Assembly: GCF_013385825.1 (NCBI RefSeq)
Contig: NZ_JACAPG010000014.1
Span: 186,001 to 250,000 of the forward strand
Source of the DNA: Pseudomonas reactans
GTDB lineage: Bacteria > Pseudomonadota > Gammaproteobacteria > Pseudomonadales > Pseudomonadaceae
Direction: 5' to 3'
Length of the DNA: 64,000 bases
The notes under the pieces: model-generated
Told to the model about the DNA's origin: nothing
Databases searched by the model: none
Seen by the model: only the letters and a program-made list of their open reading frames with translations
Program-made: the position numbers and the translations under genes
In this document: one piece after another, positions 8,177 through 16,859 of the stretch
How positions within the stretch are numbered: the first letter of the stretch is position 1
Layout of the letters: each line of letters begins with the position of its first letter

Positions 8177-9278
8177 GGTTGGCGTCCGCGGCGTGGGTGC
8201 GGGTGTCGACTTCCACGGTGGCCGACAGGCCGGGCATCAGCGCGGCGCGCAGGTCGTCCGGCACGTCCAGAGCAATGCGCACCGGCACGCGCTGTACGAT
8301 CTTGGTGAAGTTACCCGTGGCGTTCGACGGTGGCAGCAAAGCGAACTGCGCGCCGGTGCCGGGGGCCAGACTGTCGATGTGGCCTTGCAGGTCGCGGCCG
8401 GGCAGTGCGTCCACGTGCACGGTAACGGTCTGGCCGGGGCGCATGGCGCCAATCTGGGTTTCCTTGTAGTTGGCCGTCAGGTAGATCGCGCTGATCGGCA
8501 CCACCGTCAGCAACCGGGTGCCGGGTTGCACGTACTGGCCCACGCGCACCCCACGGTCGGCCACGCGACCATCGAGCGGGCTGCGGATCACGGCGTCGTC
8601 CACGTCCAGCTGGCTTTGTGCTTCGCTGGCCTTGGCCACGCCCAGTTGCGCCTGGGCTTGCTTGAGCTGGGCCTGCAGAGTGCCGTAGCGGGTCTGGCTG
8701 GAGCGCAGCGCGGCCTGTTTGGCTGCCACGGTGCTGCGGGCTTGTGCCAGTTGGTTGTTCAATTGGGCCAGGCGCTCCTCGGGTTCTGCACCGGAGCGGG
8801 CCAGCGGGGCGTAACGGGCCACTTCGGTCTGGGCGTGTCGCGCATCGGCTTCGGCGCCCTGCAATTGAGCGCGGGCTTCGGCGATGGTCGAGTCCTGTTG
8901 CACCAGATCGGCCTGGGCCTTGGCGAAGTCGGCATTGCGCGCGGCGATGGTGGCCGACGCTTCATCACTCACCGCCTGGTATTTGCGCGCATCCAGGCGT
9001 ACCAGCACATCGCCGCGCTTGACGTTCTGGTTGTCGCTCACCAGCACCTCGGCTACGTAGCCGTTGATCTTGGGCGCAACGCTGATGCTGTCGGCTTGCA
9101 GGTAGGCGTCGTCGGTGGTCTCGATAAAACGCCCGGTGATCCACCACCAAGCGGCCCATGACACGCCAAGCAGCACGGCGACGCCGGCCACTGTCAGCAG
9201 GATGCGACGGGCCTTGCCGCGTTGACCGTTGACGGTTTCTTCAGGCATGACCTGAGGGGAGGGAGGTGCAGCCGACAT
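8169..9278 (-). CDS. emrA: HlyD/EmrA-type periplasmic adaptor
   Basis: The protein has about 369 residues from ATG 9278, which has GGAG eight bases upstream; an in-frame GTG at 9287 is less well placed. A single N-terminal transmembrane segment (ILLTVAGVAVLLGVSWAAWW) is followed by a biotinyl-lipoyl-like half, a long Ala/Gln coiled hairpin (about residues 95-210) and a second lipoyl half (VIRSPLDGRVADRGVRVGQYV). It bridges the MFS pump and the outer-membrane channel. It is the first gene of the operon and diverges from the TetR gene. Confidence 0.92.
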   Translation of the reverse strand: MSAAPPSPQVMPEETVNGQRGKARRILLTVAGVAVLLGVSWAAWWWITGRFIETTDDAYLQADSISVAPKINGYVAEVLVSDNQNVKRGDVLVRLDARKYQAVSDEASATIAARNADFAKAQADLVQQDSTIAEARAQLQGAEADARHAQTEVARYAPLARSGAEPEERLAQLNNQLAQARSTVAAKQAALRSSQTRYGTLQAQLKQAQAQLGVAKASEAQSQLDVDDAVIRSPLDGRVADRGVRVGQYVQPGTRLLTVVPISAIYLTANYKETQIGAMRPGQTVTVHVDALPGRDLQGHIDSLAPGTGAQFALLPPSNATGNFTKIVQRVPVRIALDVPDDLRAALMPGLSATVEVDTRTHAADANHG

Positions 9279-9377
9279 CGAGGTCACTCCAGATTTATAA
9301 CAGGTGGAATAAATTCCTTTTTTCGCGAATTTTTGTCAACTGGTATATTTTGGTCCGGTATTCGAACGGAGTTGCAC
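9279..9377. promoter_or_regulatory. Divergent emr / tetR promoter region
   Basis: This AT-rich spacer lies between the efflux operon and its probable repressor. On the plus strand TGGTATATT (9341-9349) is an extended -10 element, 29 bases before the regulator's ATG. The operator would be expected here, but I could not pick out one clear palindrome. Confidence 0.5.
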
Positions 9378-10091
9378 ATGGCACGACATAAACCTGCGGC
9401 CGAGGGTGGCTACCAGCGCGGTGAAGAAACCCGCGCCCGTATCATCGAGGCCGCCGTCGAGGTGTTTGGCGAGCGGGGCTACGATGGTGCCTCCACCCGT
9501 GATATCGCCACCGCTGCTGGCGTCAACGCGCCTGCGATCCAGTACTACTTCGATGGCAAGGAAGGCGTGTACCTGGCGTGTGTCGAGCATTTGATCGCGC
9601 TGTTGTGGCGTAAAATGTCGCCGTCCGTAGAGGCGGCGGAGAGCGCGCTGGCGGATGCCGGTTCAGACGACAGCGCCTTGATCGACGCCTCGCTGGGCAT
9701 TCTGGGCACCGTGGTCTCTACCATCCAGGACAGCCCGCAAACCACGGCTTGGCGTGCGTTCATGGACCGCCACCAGGCGGGCCTGTGCCCTGCGAGTGCA
9801 ACGATGGCGTTCGAGGAGCGCTTCAAGGCACGCATCGGCCGGGTGATTCGCCTGTTGATCGCACGCCTGGCGGGCTTTGCAGTAGAGGACGAACGCACGG
9901 TGATCCATTCAATGGCGCTGTTCACCCAGGGGCTGGCCTTCCGGGTACAGAAGCCCAAGCTGCTGGAAGCCTTGAAGTGGCGCGAAGTGAACCAGAAGGA
10001 AATGGAACTGGTGCGAGACGTAGTGCTGATGCAGGCGCGGTTCACTTTGGAAGGGCTGGCCCGGCACCGGGACCAGCAGACTTCCCGCTAA
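9378..10091 (+). CDS. TetR/AcrR regulator with CerR-type C-terminal domain
   Basis: The protein has about 237 residues from ATG 9378; longer in-frame starts run into the operator region. The N-terminal helix-turn-helix reads TRARIIEAAVEVFGERGYDGASTRDIA followed by AGVNAPAIQYYFDGKEGVYLA, a classic TetR DNA-binding domain. The C-terminal part resembles the CerR/DUF1956 ligand-binding domain. Its divergent position next to the emr operon suggests it represses that operon and itself until a drug ligand binds. Confidence 0.9.
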   Translation: MARHKPAAEGGYQRGEETRARIIEAAVEVFGERGYDGASTRDIATAAGVNAPAIQYYFDGKEGVYLACVEHLIALLWRKMSPSVEAAESALADAGSDDSALIDASLGILGTVVSTIQDSPQTTAWRAFMDRHQAGLCPASATMAFEERFKARIGRVIRLLIARLAGFAVEDERTVIHSMALFTQGLAFRVQKPKLLEALKWREVNQKEMELVRDVVLMQARFTLEGLARHRDQQTSR

Positions 10092-10105
10092 TCGGCGGTT
10101 GCCGC

Positions 10106-10867
10106 TTACTTGCCGCCCGTCACATCCAGGAAGGTCCCGGTAATAAACGATGCTTCTGAACCGGCCAGCCAGAGTATGGCGCGCGCCACCTCTTCGGGCT
10201 CGCCGCCACGGCCCATCGGAATGCTCTCCTTGACCCGGTCCACACGGCCGGGTTCGCCGCCGCTGGCGTGCATCTCGGTGTAGATATGCCCGGGGCGGAC
10301 GCAGTTGACGCGGATGCCTTCACGCGCGACTTCCTTGGATAGGCCGGTGGTGAATGTCTCCAGGGCACCCTTGGAGGCAGCGTAGTCCACATACTCGTTG
10401 GGGCTGCCGAGCCGGGCGGCGCCCGAGGACACATTGATCACGCTGCCGCCCTGGCCGTTGTGGCGCAGCGACATGCGTTTCACCGCCTGCTGCGCGCACA
10501 GCATCGGGCCGATGGCATTGATCGCGAAGATGCGCTGCATACGCTCAAAATCGAGGTCTTCAAAGCGCGATTGCAGCGCAATGATCGCGGCGTTATTGAC
10601 CAGTACGTCAATGCGGCCAAAGGCTTCGTCGATGGCGGCGAACAACTGTGCGACCTGTTCGGGGTCCGCACTGTCGGCGCGTATCGCCAAGGCGCGGCGT
10701 CCCAGCGCTTGCACATCGGCCACCACACTAAGGGCAGCAGCCTCGTTGCTGATGTAGCTGATGGCAACGTCGTAGCCTTGCGCTGCCGCAAGGCGCGCTG
10801 TTGCCGCGCCGACACCGCGGCTGCCGCCGGTGATCAGGATGACGGGTGCTGAAGAGACGGTATGCAT
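10106..10867 (-). CDS. SDR family oxidoreductase
   Basis: The protein has 253 residues from ATG 10867. It is a classical short-chain dehydrogenase: nucleotide-binding GGSRGVGAATA near the N-terminus, NNAA in VLVNNAAI, catalytic Ser in NVSSGAAR, and YAASK (Tyr-x-x-x-Lys). The protein ends ITGTFLDVTGGK, typical of SDRs. The substrate is unknown. It lies convergent to the TetR gene and 66 bases from the PLD gene. Confidence 0.9.
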   Translation of the reverse strand: MHTVSSAPVILITGGSRGVGAATARLAAAQGYDVAISYISNEAAALSVVADVQALGRRALAIRADSADPEQVAQLFAAIDEAFGRIDVLVNNAAIIALQSRFEDLDFERMQRIFAINAIGPMLCAQQAVKRMSLRHNGQGGSVINVSSGAARLGSPNEYVDYAASKGALETFTTGLSKEVAREGIRVNCVRPGHIYTEMHASGGEPGRVDRVKESIPMGRGGEPEEVARAILWLAGSEASFITGTFLDVTGGK

Positions 10868-10932
10868 GCCTTTAACCTTTTCTGAGGGCCGAAAGGTCAG
10901 CCGATGAAGAACCTGTGGCCGAAGTGCCTGAG

Positions 10933-11457
10933 TCACTGCACGACGTAGGGCGCGCCCAGCGCCCATCGCGACTGCCAGTGCGCCGTATATTGGCGCACAA
11001 CTTCAGGCATGTCGCGAAGGATCAGCACATTTTCGGAGTTCATCGTTTCAGCCGAGGCGGCGTAGTTGAATGACCCGGTCTCGACGGTGGTGCCATCGAC
11101 GATGATCGTTTTGTCATGCTGCAGGTGGAAGTGATCGCTGGTGCGCAGTTCCACGCCGTTGCGGCTGACAAAATCCATGGCTTTCTTGCTGGCTTTGCCC
11201 AGGTTGCGTTTTTTATCGATGACGACGCGCACGACGACACCGCGTTTACTGGCGTTGACCAGTGCCTGCATGATGTCGGGCGCCTGGAATGCATAGGCGA
11301 GCATCTGGATGCTGTGCTGGGCGCCGTCAATCGTCTGCAGCACCCATTGGCGGGCCGAGCCTTCCGGTGAGAAACCCACTTGAACATCGGGCGCTGCCAG
11401 CGACAAGGCGGGGATCCCCAACAGGGCAATCAATACAGCGCATCGAAACGGTTTCAT
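10933..11457 (-). CDS. Secreted PLD-like nuclease (single HKD motif)
   Basis: The protein has about 174 residues from ATG 11457 (MKPFRCAVLIALLGIPALSLA). It has a clear Sec signal peptide cleaved after ALSLAA. The mature part carries one HxK(x)4D motif (HDKTIIVD, then ETGSFNY), as in the Nuc family of periplasmic or secreted endonucleases that dimerise to form one active site. Single-motif members of this length cut nucleic acids without metal. An upstream in-frame ATG would precede the signal peptide and is less likely. Confidence 0.85.
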   Translation of the reverse strand: MKPFRCAVLIALLGIPALSLAAPDVQVGFSPEGSARQWVLQTIDGAQHSIQMLAYAFQAPDIMQALVNASKRGVVVRVVIDKKRNLGKASKKAMDFVSRNGVELRTSDHFHLQHDKTIIVDGTTVETGSFNYAASAETMNSENVLILRDMPEVVRQYTAHWQSRWALGAPYVVQ

Positions 11458-11632
11458 ATCATCGGTTCCTGGGGGATTGATGGGCATGTTTGAGCGACCC
11501 TTGACCGAAATCCGCTGTGCCTTGTGAATTGTTGTGAAGCGCATGATTAATGGCCCATTGCCCATGCTAACGTCGGCGCCAGGCTATCGTCAGCACGACG
11601 ATTTCATTCGTACCTTCAGGGGAGCAGCGCCG

Positions 11633-12097
11633 ATGTCTACTACCGTAACGCCCGCCGGCAGCGGGGCAAACACGCCTAAAGCGTCACCTTCGGCGTTCGA
11701 TGACAAGTTGAACATTGCCAAGTCCAGCAAAGTGATTGCCGACTACATGCGCCAGACCGGCAAGTCGGCCATCACCAAGCAGGAACTGACCCAGTTGGCC
11801 AATAATGCCTCAGGCAAAGTGCCGACCGAGGTTTCCGATGCTGCCAAGTACATGGAGCGTCACCCCGATGTCTTCACCGCCATCGAAACCCATGACGTTC
11901 CCGGCGCCGATAACCTCTCGGGCGTGTGGAATTTCGACTGGGCCGCCAACGGTGGGCTCAAAGGCACCGCCACCGATGCCATTGCCAAGATGCAGGATAC
12001 CTTCGATTTTGCGATCGCCAAGTCGGCGCAAATCACCGAAATCAGCACCGCCAAAAAAGCCGAACTGGACTCGACCAAGCAACGTCCACAGAACTGA
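11633..12097 (+). CDS. Small protein resembling the NolX/HrpF (type III translocon) module
   Basis: The protein has 154 residues from ATG 11633, behind AGGGGAGC. It has a Ser/Thr/Pro-rich N-terminus without a signal peptide. It then reads TKQELTQLANNASGKVP, DAAKYMERHPDVFTAIETHD and GVWNFDWAANGG, a pattern I associate with repeat modules of HrpF/NolX and HrpK, translocon proteins of type III secretion. No secretion genes lie nearby. An orphan effector-like or translocon-derived protein is the best guess; the family resemblance is from memory. Confidence 0.5.
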   Translation: MSTTVTPAGSGANTPKASPSAFDDKLNIAKSSKVIADYMRQTGKSAITKQELTQLANNASGKVPTEVSDAAKYMERHPDVFTAIETHDVPGADNLSGVWNFDWAANGGLKGTATDAIAKMQDTFDFAIAKSAQITEISTAKKAELDSTKQRPQN

Positions 12098-12220
12098 CGG
12101 CGCCTTGTACCACGTGGCTTACAAACCCTACCATCAGGTTACACGATAGCCGTGACGCACTGGAGTTGGCGCTGTCTTACCCAACGAGAAGTCAATCTCG
12201 TCAAGTAAGAGAGTGTGGTC

Positions 12221-12382
12221 ATGAAGTTGAGTTATCTAACCAAGGCGGCGGTGGTTGTCGCGCTGTTGTCGACGCTGTCGGGCTGCTGGATGTTCATGCC
12301 ACCGGGTGGTGGCGGTGGTCATGGTGGCGGGCATGGTCAGGGCGGCGGCCCTGGTCCTGGCGGTGGAGGCGGTCCGCGTTAA
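12221..12382 (+). CDS. Gly/His-rich mini-lipoprotein
   Basis: The protein has 53 residues. It begins MKLSYLTKAAVVVALLSTLSGC, a lipoprotein signal with lipobox TLSGC (Cys22). The rest is almost entirely glycine with proline and histidine (GGGHGGGHGQ). A small exported, possibly metal-binding, lipoprotein is suggested. No upstream or downstream partner is evident. It ends just before a strong terminator. Confidence 0.65.
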   Translation: MKLSYLTKAAVVVALLSTLSGCWMFMPPGGGGGHGGGHGQGGGPGPGGGGGPR

Positions 12383-12399
12383 GCAATCGATACGGGAGG

Positions 12400-12432
12400 C
12401 AAGCCATGCGTAATGGCTCGCCTCTTTTTTTG
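12400..12432 (+). terminator. Terminator after the Gly/His-rich lipoprotein
   Basis: AGGCAAGCCAT pairs with ATGGCTCGCCT (one mismatch), followed by a run of T. Confidence 0.75.
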
Positions 12433-12456
12433 GTCGGGCGAAATCCCAGGCAAAGA

Positions 12457-12482
12457 AAAGCCCGCGTGGGGAGCGCGGGCTA
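12457..12482. terminator. GC-rich hairpin, possible second terminator
   Basis: AGCCCGC and GCGGGCT arms are separated by a short loop, with A-rich sequence on the left and right. It could terminate transcripts from either side. The rest of the gap up to 12653 holds no gene I can support. Confidence 0.5.
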
Positions 12483-12652
12483 AAAAGGATGTTCATTAGG
12501 AGCTGGATTCACCATATGCCCCTATCTGTGAAAGGTTTGTGAAAGCTTTGGCAAAAAAGTGTATGCCTCAATCGTGACGTGGCTGTACGGGGCAAGGCGG
12601 CGCATTACCCTCTACTGTCGCTGGCATACCCTCTCCGTTTGGATGCCGCTTC

Positions 12653-13261
12653 ATGTTCATGTCTACCAGCCTGTTATCAGCTTTTGTGCTGTTCGCCTTC
12701 GTGTCCTCGATTACGCCGGGGCCCAATAACACGATGTTGCTCGCCTCGGGCGTGAACTTCGGGTTCCGACGGTCGATGCCCCATGCGCTGGGGATCAGTA
12801 TCGGGTTCATGCTGTTGGTAATTGCGGTCGGCCTGGGGCTGGGCGAAGTGTTCAAGGTGTTTCCGTGGGCCTATACCCTGCTGCGCTACGTGGGCGCGGC
12901 CTATCTGTTGTACCTGGCGTGGAAGATTGCGACGGCGGGCGGCATGTCCGACAGCCCTGATGAGCAGGGCAAGCCCATGACCTTCCTCGGCGCGGCGGCG
13001 TTCCAGTGGGTGAACCCCAAGGCCTGGATCATGGCGTTGGGGGCAATCACCACCTACACGCCAGCCGAAGGTTACGTCACCAATGTGCTGGTGATTGCGC
13101 TGGTGTTCGCGGTGGTCAACCTGCCCAGCGTCTGTGTGTGGGTCGTGTGTGGCAGCGGCTTGCGCAATGTGTTGCGTGAGCCGCGCTGGTTGCGGGTGTT
13201 CAACGGGTCGATGGCGGCGTTGCTGGTGGTGTCGTTGTACCCGATGCTGTTTGCCGGCTGA
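12653..13261 (+). CDS. LysE/RhtB family exporter
   Basis: The protein has 202 residues (or 200 from the second ATG), the family's usual length, with about six hydrophobic segments. The signature SSITPGPNNTMLLASGVNFG near the N-terminus and FQWVNPKAWIMALGA in the middle are typical of LysE-type amino-acid exporters. It pumps amino acids or analogues outward; the substrate cannot be inferred. A tiny convergent ORF follows immediately. Confidence 0.9.
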   Translation: MFMSTSLLSAFVLFAFVSSITPGPNNTMLLASGVNFGFRRSMPHALGISIGFMLLVIAVGLGLGEVFKVFPWAYTLLRYVGAAYLLYLAWKIATAGGMSDSPDEQGKPMTFLGAAAFQWVNPKAWIMALGAITTYTPAEGYVTNVLVIALVFAVVNLPSVCVWVVCGSGLRNVLREPRWLRVFNGSMAALLVVSLYPMLFAG

Positions 13262-13264
13262 CTG

Positions 13265-13348
13265 TCAGACCGGCGAGATGGTCGCCAGCAGGCCGATGCC
13301 GATGGTCAACACCAAAAAGCCGAACAGGAAAAGTGCCATCTTGGTCAT
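13265..13348 (-). CDS. 27-residue membrane micro-protein
   Basis: The ATG (13348) has GGAGG just upstream on the minus strand. The product MTKMALFLFGFLVLTIGIGL then LATISPV is a single hydrophobic helix with a short basic N-terminus. I believe similar peptides occur in other pseudomonads, but no function is known to me. It converges on the LysE gene with three bases between the stops. Confidence 0.55.
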   Translation of the reverse strand: MTKMALFLFGFLVLTIGIGLLATISPV

Positions 13349-13575
13349 AAGGCCTCCAGAGGGAAGGGAGTGGGGATGGCGCTATTGTCCGCCCAGGTGG
13401 CGTTTCGATACAGGCGCAGATAGCAAAGAAAAAACCGTATCAGATGCGCCTGGCCCTATTAAGCCGGGGGCTTTGCTCGCTTGTGGTTTTTTCAGGATCA
13501 GTGCCTGAGACAGCCAACGCATTTGCCCCTAAGATGGCGCCCATTGCATCAACAATAAGAGTGGGCCAACCCTCG

Positions 13576-14583
13576 ATGGAAAGACGTCAATTCAGCGGTG
13601 GCATGAAAGGCAAGAACCTGCGCTACCTCAACGAAACCTCGCAACCGGCGTCGGTCACTCGCGTCGGCTTCCTGTTGCTCGAACACTTCTCCCTGCCGGC
13701 CTTCACCCAGACCCTTGACACGTTCGTCACCGCCAACCTGCTGCGTCCCGACCTGTTCGCCTCGCGTACGTTCGGTTGTGATGATGGCGAGGTCATCAGC
13801 GACCTTGGCCTGGTGATCCGCCCGGATGCGCGCCTGGACGTGGCGGCGCTGCAAGACCTGGAGCTGCTGGTGATCTGTGGTGGTTTTCGCACGGAACTCA
13901 AGGCCAGCGAAGACTTCATCCAACTGCTGCGCACCGCCGCCGAACAGGGCATCAGCCTCGCCGGCCTGTGGAACGGCGCCTGGTTCCTGGGCCGTGCCGG
14001 TTTGTTGCAAGGCTATCGCTGCGCCATTCACCCGGAGCATCGCCCGGCACTGGCAGAAGTGTCCAAGGCCACCCACGTCACCAGCGAACCCTACGTGATC
14101 GACCGCGACCGGCTCACGGCCTCAAGCCCGTCCGGTGCCTTCCACATGGCGCTGGACTGGATCAAGGGCCTGCATGACAAGGCACTGGTCGAAGGTATCG
14201 AAGACATCCTAGCCTTTGAAGAATCCCGCTATCGGCGCATCAAGCCCACCGAAAACGTCAGCGTCAGTGCGCCGCTGCGTGAGGTGGTGAAACTGATGGA
14301 CGCGAACCTGGAGGAGCCTCTGGAACTGGACCAGCTCGCTGTCTACGCCGGCCGCTCCCGGCGCCAGTTGGAGCGCTTGTTCAAGGAACAACTGGGCACC
14401 ACGCCGCAGCGTTACTACATGGAACTGCGCGTGACTGAAGCGCGGCGGCTGTTGCAGCACACTGAGCTGTCACAGGTGGAGGTGCTGGTGGCGTGTGGGT
14501 TTGTTTCGCCGAGTCATTTCAGCAAGTGCTATAGCTCGTATTTCGGATATCGCCCCTCGAAGGAGAAGCGGTTGGTCAAGTAA
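13576..14583 (+). CDS. GlxA-type AraC regulator (DJ-1/PfpI-like sensor domain)
   Basis: The protein has about 335 residues from ATG 13576; ATG 13603 is also possible. The N-terminal half (VGFLLLEHFSLPAFTQTLDTF to about residue 190) is a DJ-1/PfpI-like domain. The C-terminal 100 residues form a double helix-turn-helix AraC domain: LDQLAVYAGRSRRQLERLF, then VEVLVACGFVSPSHFSKCY. Members of this group (CdhR/GbdR/ArgR) control amino-acid, carnitine and betaine metabolism. The target here is unknown. Confidence 0.88.
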   Translation: MERRQFSGGMKGKNLRYLNETSQPASVTRVGFLLLEHFSLPAFTQTLDTFVTANLLRPDLFASRTFGCDDGEVISDLGLVIRPDARLDVAALQDLELLVICGGFRTELKASEDFIQLLRTAAEQGISLAGLWNGAWFLGRAGLLQGYRCAIHPEHRPALAEVSKATHVTSEPYVIDRDRLTASSPSGAFHMALDWIKGLHDKALVEGIEDILAFEESRYRRIKPTENVSVSAPLREVVKLMDANLEEPLELDQLAVYAGRSRRQLERLFKEQLGTTPQRYYMELRVTEARRLLQHTELSQVEVLVACGFVSPSHFSKCYSSYFGYRPSKEKRLVK

Positions 14584-14617
14584 GGTACTGACTGACCGAT
14601 TTTCTCAAGGAAGGATT

Positions 14618-15544
14618 ATGCCTCTGACGCTTTTGGATCGTTATCGCGGTAGTTTGCTGGGCCTGGCCTGCGGCGATGCAGTGGGCACGACAGTTGAATT
14701 CATGCCACGCGACACATTCACACCGCTCACCGATATGGTGGGTGGAGGTCCGTTCAGCCTGAAACCGGGCCAGTGGACAGATGACACCTCAATGGCGCTG
14801 TGTTTGGCCGAAAGTCTGCTGCGCAAAGGTGGATTCGACGCAGCCGACCAGATGGGCCGGTACTTGAATTGGTGGAAGTGGGGTTACATGAGCTCCACCG
14901 GCGATTGTTTTGATATCGGTATGACCGTGCGCTCGGCACTCACGGCATTTGAGACGCACGGTGATCCATTTGCGGGCTCTACTGATCCTTTTTCTGCGGG
15001 CAACGGCTCGCTTATGCGTCTGGCGCCGATAGTGTTGTTTTACTTTCCAGACGTGCAACATGTTGACGATTTTTCCCGTCAAAGTTCTCGTACGACGCAT
15101 GGCGCTCAAGAGGCAATCGAGTGCTGCGTGGTGCTGGCGCGGGCAATCAGCAATGCTTTGAGTGGTGCGACAAAGGAGCAGATGTTGAGTGTTTCACGCG
15201 CCGGTATCTCTGCGCCGAAGGTCGTGGCCATTGCCCAGGGGGATTATTGCAGCAAGAGGCTCGCGCAAATCACGGGTTCTGGTTACGCGGTGGCCTCATT
15301 AGAAGCGGCGCTGTGGTGTGTCCTTCAGACTGACAGCTTCGCCGACGCTGTGTTGGCGGCTGCGAACCTGGGCGATGATGCTGATACAACGGCTGCTATC
15401 GTTGGGCAATTGGCGGGGGCACATTATGGCGCGCAAGGTATTCCGCAGGCGTGGTTGGAAAAGCTTTGCATGCGTGATGATATTGAAGAAATGGCCGACG
15501 CATTGTTCAAGGCCTCTACTAAAAACCGCGTGACTATCAGCTAA
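14618..15544 (+). CDS. ADP-ribosylglycohydrolase family protein
   Basis: The protein has 308 residues from ATG 14618, behind AAGGAAGG. It has the DraG-type signatures: GSLLGLACGDAVG at the N-terminus, WTDDTSMAL (metal-binding Asp pair), GNGSLMRLAP, and NLGDDADTTAAI near the C-terminus (second metal-binding Asp pair). These dinuclear-magnesium enzymes remove ADP-ribose from Arg or other groups. No ADP-ribosyltransferase partner is nearby, so it stands alone. Confidence 0.9.
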   Translation: MPLTLLDRYRGSLLGLACGDAVGTTVEFMPRDTFTPLTDMVGGGPFSLKPGQWTDDTSMALCLAESLLRKGGFDAADQMGRYLNWWKWGYMSSTGDCFDIGMTVRSALTAFETHGDPFAGSTDPFSAGNGSLMRLAPIVLFYFPDVQHVDDFSRQSSRTTHGAQEAIECCVVLARAISNALSGATKEQMLSVSRAGISAPKVVAIAQGDYCSKRLAQITGSGYAVASLEAALWCVLQTDSFADAVLAAANLGDDADTTAAIVGQLAGAHYGAQGIPQAWLEKLCMRDDIEEMADALFKASTKNRVTIS

Positions 15545-15574
15545 GGGAACACGAAGCTCGCTACGGTAGACAGG

Positions 15575-15615
15575 CTTGTTGTAGTGAGCAGGGCAAGCCT
15601 GCTCACTACAACAGG
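15575..15615. terminator. Long perfect hairpin, probable bidirectional terminator or REP-like element
   Basis: A 16-base perfect stem (arms 15577-15592 and 15598-15613) has a five-base loop, between the convergent ADP-ribosylglycohydrolase and hydroxyproline operon ends. It resembles the intergenic GTGAGCAGG-type palindromes common in fluorescent pseudomonads. Confidence 0.7.
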
Positions 15616-15617
15616 TT

Positions 15618-16856
15618 TCAGAACCGGTCCAGGCGATAGGGGGCCACTGACGGCGCTCGATCCCCACTCGCCAACTCACCGACCCACTCAGCCGTCACCG
15701 CCGCTTGCGTCAACCCCAGATGCTGATGCCCAAACGCAAGCAGTACCTTCCCGTCACACACCCGGTCAATCACCGGCAGCGAGTCCGGCAACGACGGCCG
15801 AAACCCCATCCACGGGGTTGCACCTTCTGCACTCAAGTCCTCGCGAAACAACCCCTTGCTCAACCGAAGCAACTGCCAGGCGCGCTCCATATTCGCAGGG
15901 CGATCAAGGCCAGCGAATTCCACGGTGCCGGCCAAACGCAGGCCATCCGTCATGGGCGTCATGATGAATTTGCGCTCCAGGGAGGTGACCGCAAACGGCA
16001 GACGGTGGTGTTCATGGGGCAGCATCAGGTGGTAGCCGCGCTCGGTGTCCAGCGGGACTTTTTTGCCGGTCAGGGCGGCGGTCAGTTTGGCCGAATGGGC
16101 GCCGCAGGCAATCAGGACCTGACGCGCACTCAGCAGCCCCTGGCCAGTGGTGAGTGAAACGCCCTGTGCGTCGACGCGGCCATCCAGTACCCGGCGTTTA
16201 AGAAACTGCACGCCGCTGGCCTTGGCTGCCCGCACCAGTTCGCAGACCACGTGATAAGGGTCAAGAAAGTGCCCGGTGCCGGGAAAAAACAGCCCGCCCT
16301 GGATGTTGTCGCTCAACTGCGGTGCAGCCTGGCGTATGGCGTCGCCGGACCAGAACGCCACCGGCACCTGCTGCTGTTGCATGCGCTGCTGCAAGGTATT
16401 GAGGGCTTCCCGTGAATCCGCCCGTTCAAACACCAGCAACGAGCCATCCTCACGCAGCAACTCCGAGCGCCCGATGCTGTGCAGCAGGCGCTGCCACGCG
16501 GCCAGGCTGCCTTCATTGAGCGCGCGGATACCCGCGACCGTGCGCTGATAGCTCGCCGGTCGCAGGTTCAGCAGCAAACGCACGAACCAGGGCAGGGCGT
16601 GCGGCAGGTATTTCCAATCCAGGCGCAACGGTCCCATGGGGTCCAGCAGCATGCCGGGCAAGCGCTTGAGGATCGACAGGTCGGCGATGGGAAACACTTG
16701 CTCGGTCGCCAGGTGCCCGGCATTGCCGTACGACGCGCCCATACCGGGTTCCTGCGGGTCGACTACCAGCACTTGCCGGCCCTGACGCGCCAGCTGCAGA
16801 GCGCAGGCAACGCCGATGATGCCGGCGCCGACCACGATGATATCCGGATCGGACAT
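15618..16856 (-). CDS. FAD-dependent D-hydroxyproline dehydrogenase (DadA-like)
   Basis: The protein has 412 residues. FAD-binding VVGAGIIGVACALQLA lies at residues 7-22, and the C-terminal GFRPSLPDSLPVIDRV, then HQHLGLTQAAVTAEWVGEL, is typical of DadA-type amino-acid dehydrogenases. In this operon it should oxidise cis-4-hydroxy-D-proline, the epimerase product, to 4-hydroxy-1-pyrroline-2-carboxylate at the membrane, passing electrons to the respiratory chain. Its ATG lies three bases after the aldehyde dehydrogenase stop. This looks like a single-subunit version rather than the multi-subunit form. The substrate is assigned from context. Confidence 0.85.
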   Translation of the reverse strand: MSDPDIIVVGAGIIGVACALQLARQGRQVLVVDPQEPGMGASYGNAGHLATEQVFPIADLSILKRLPGMLLDPMGPLRLDWKYLPHALPWFVRLLLNLRPASYQRTVAGIRALNEGSLAAWQRLLHSIGRSELLREDGSLLVFERADSREALNTLQQRMQQQQVPVAFWSGDAIRQAAPQLSDNIQGGLFFPGTGHFLDPYHVVCELVRAAKASGVQFLKRRVLDGRVDAQGVSLTTGQGLLSARQVLIACGAHSAKLTAALTGKKVPLDTERGYHLMLPHEHHRLPFAVTSLERKFIMTPMTDGLRLAGTVEFAGLDRPANMERAWQLLRLSKGLFREDLSAEGATPWMGFRPSLPDSLPVIDRVCDGKVLLAFGHQHLGLTQAAVTAEWVGELASGDRAPSVAPYRLDRF

Positions 16857-16859
16857 GGC

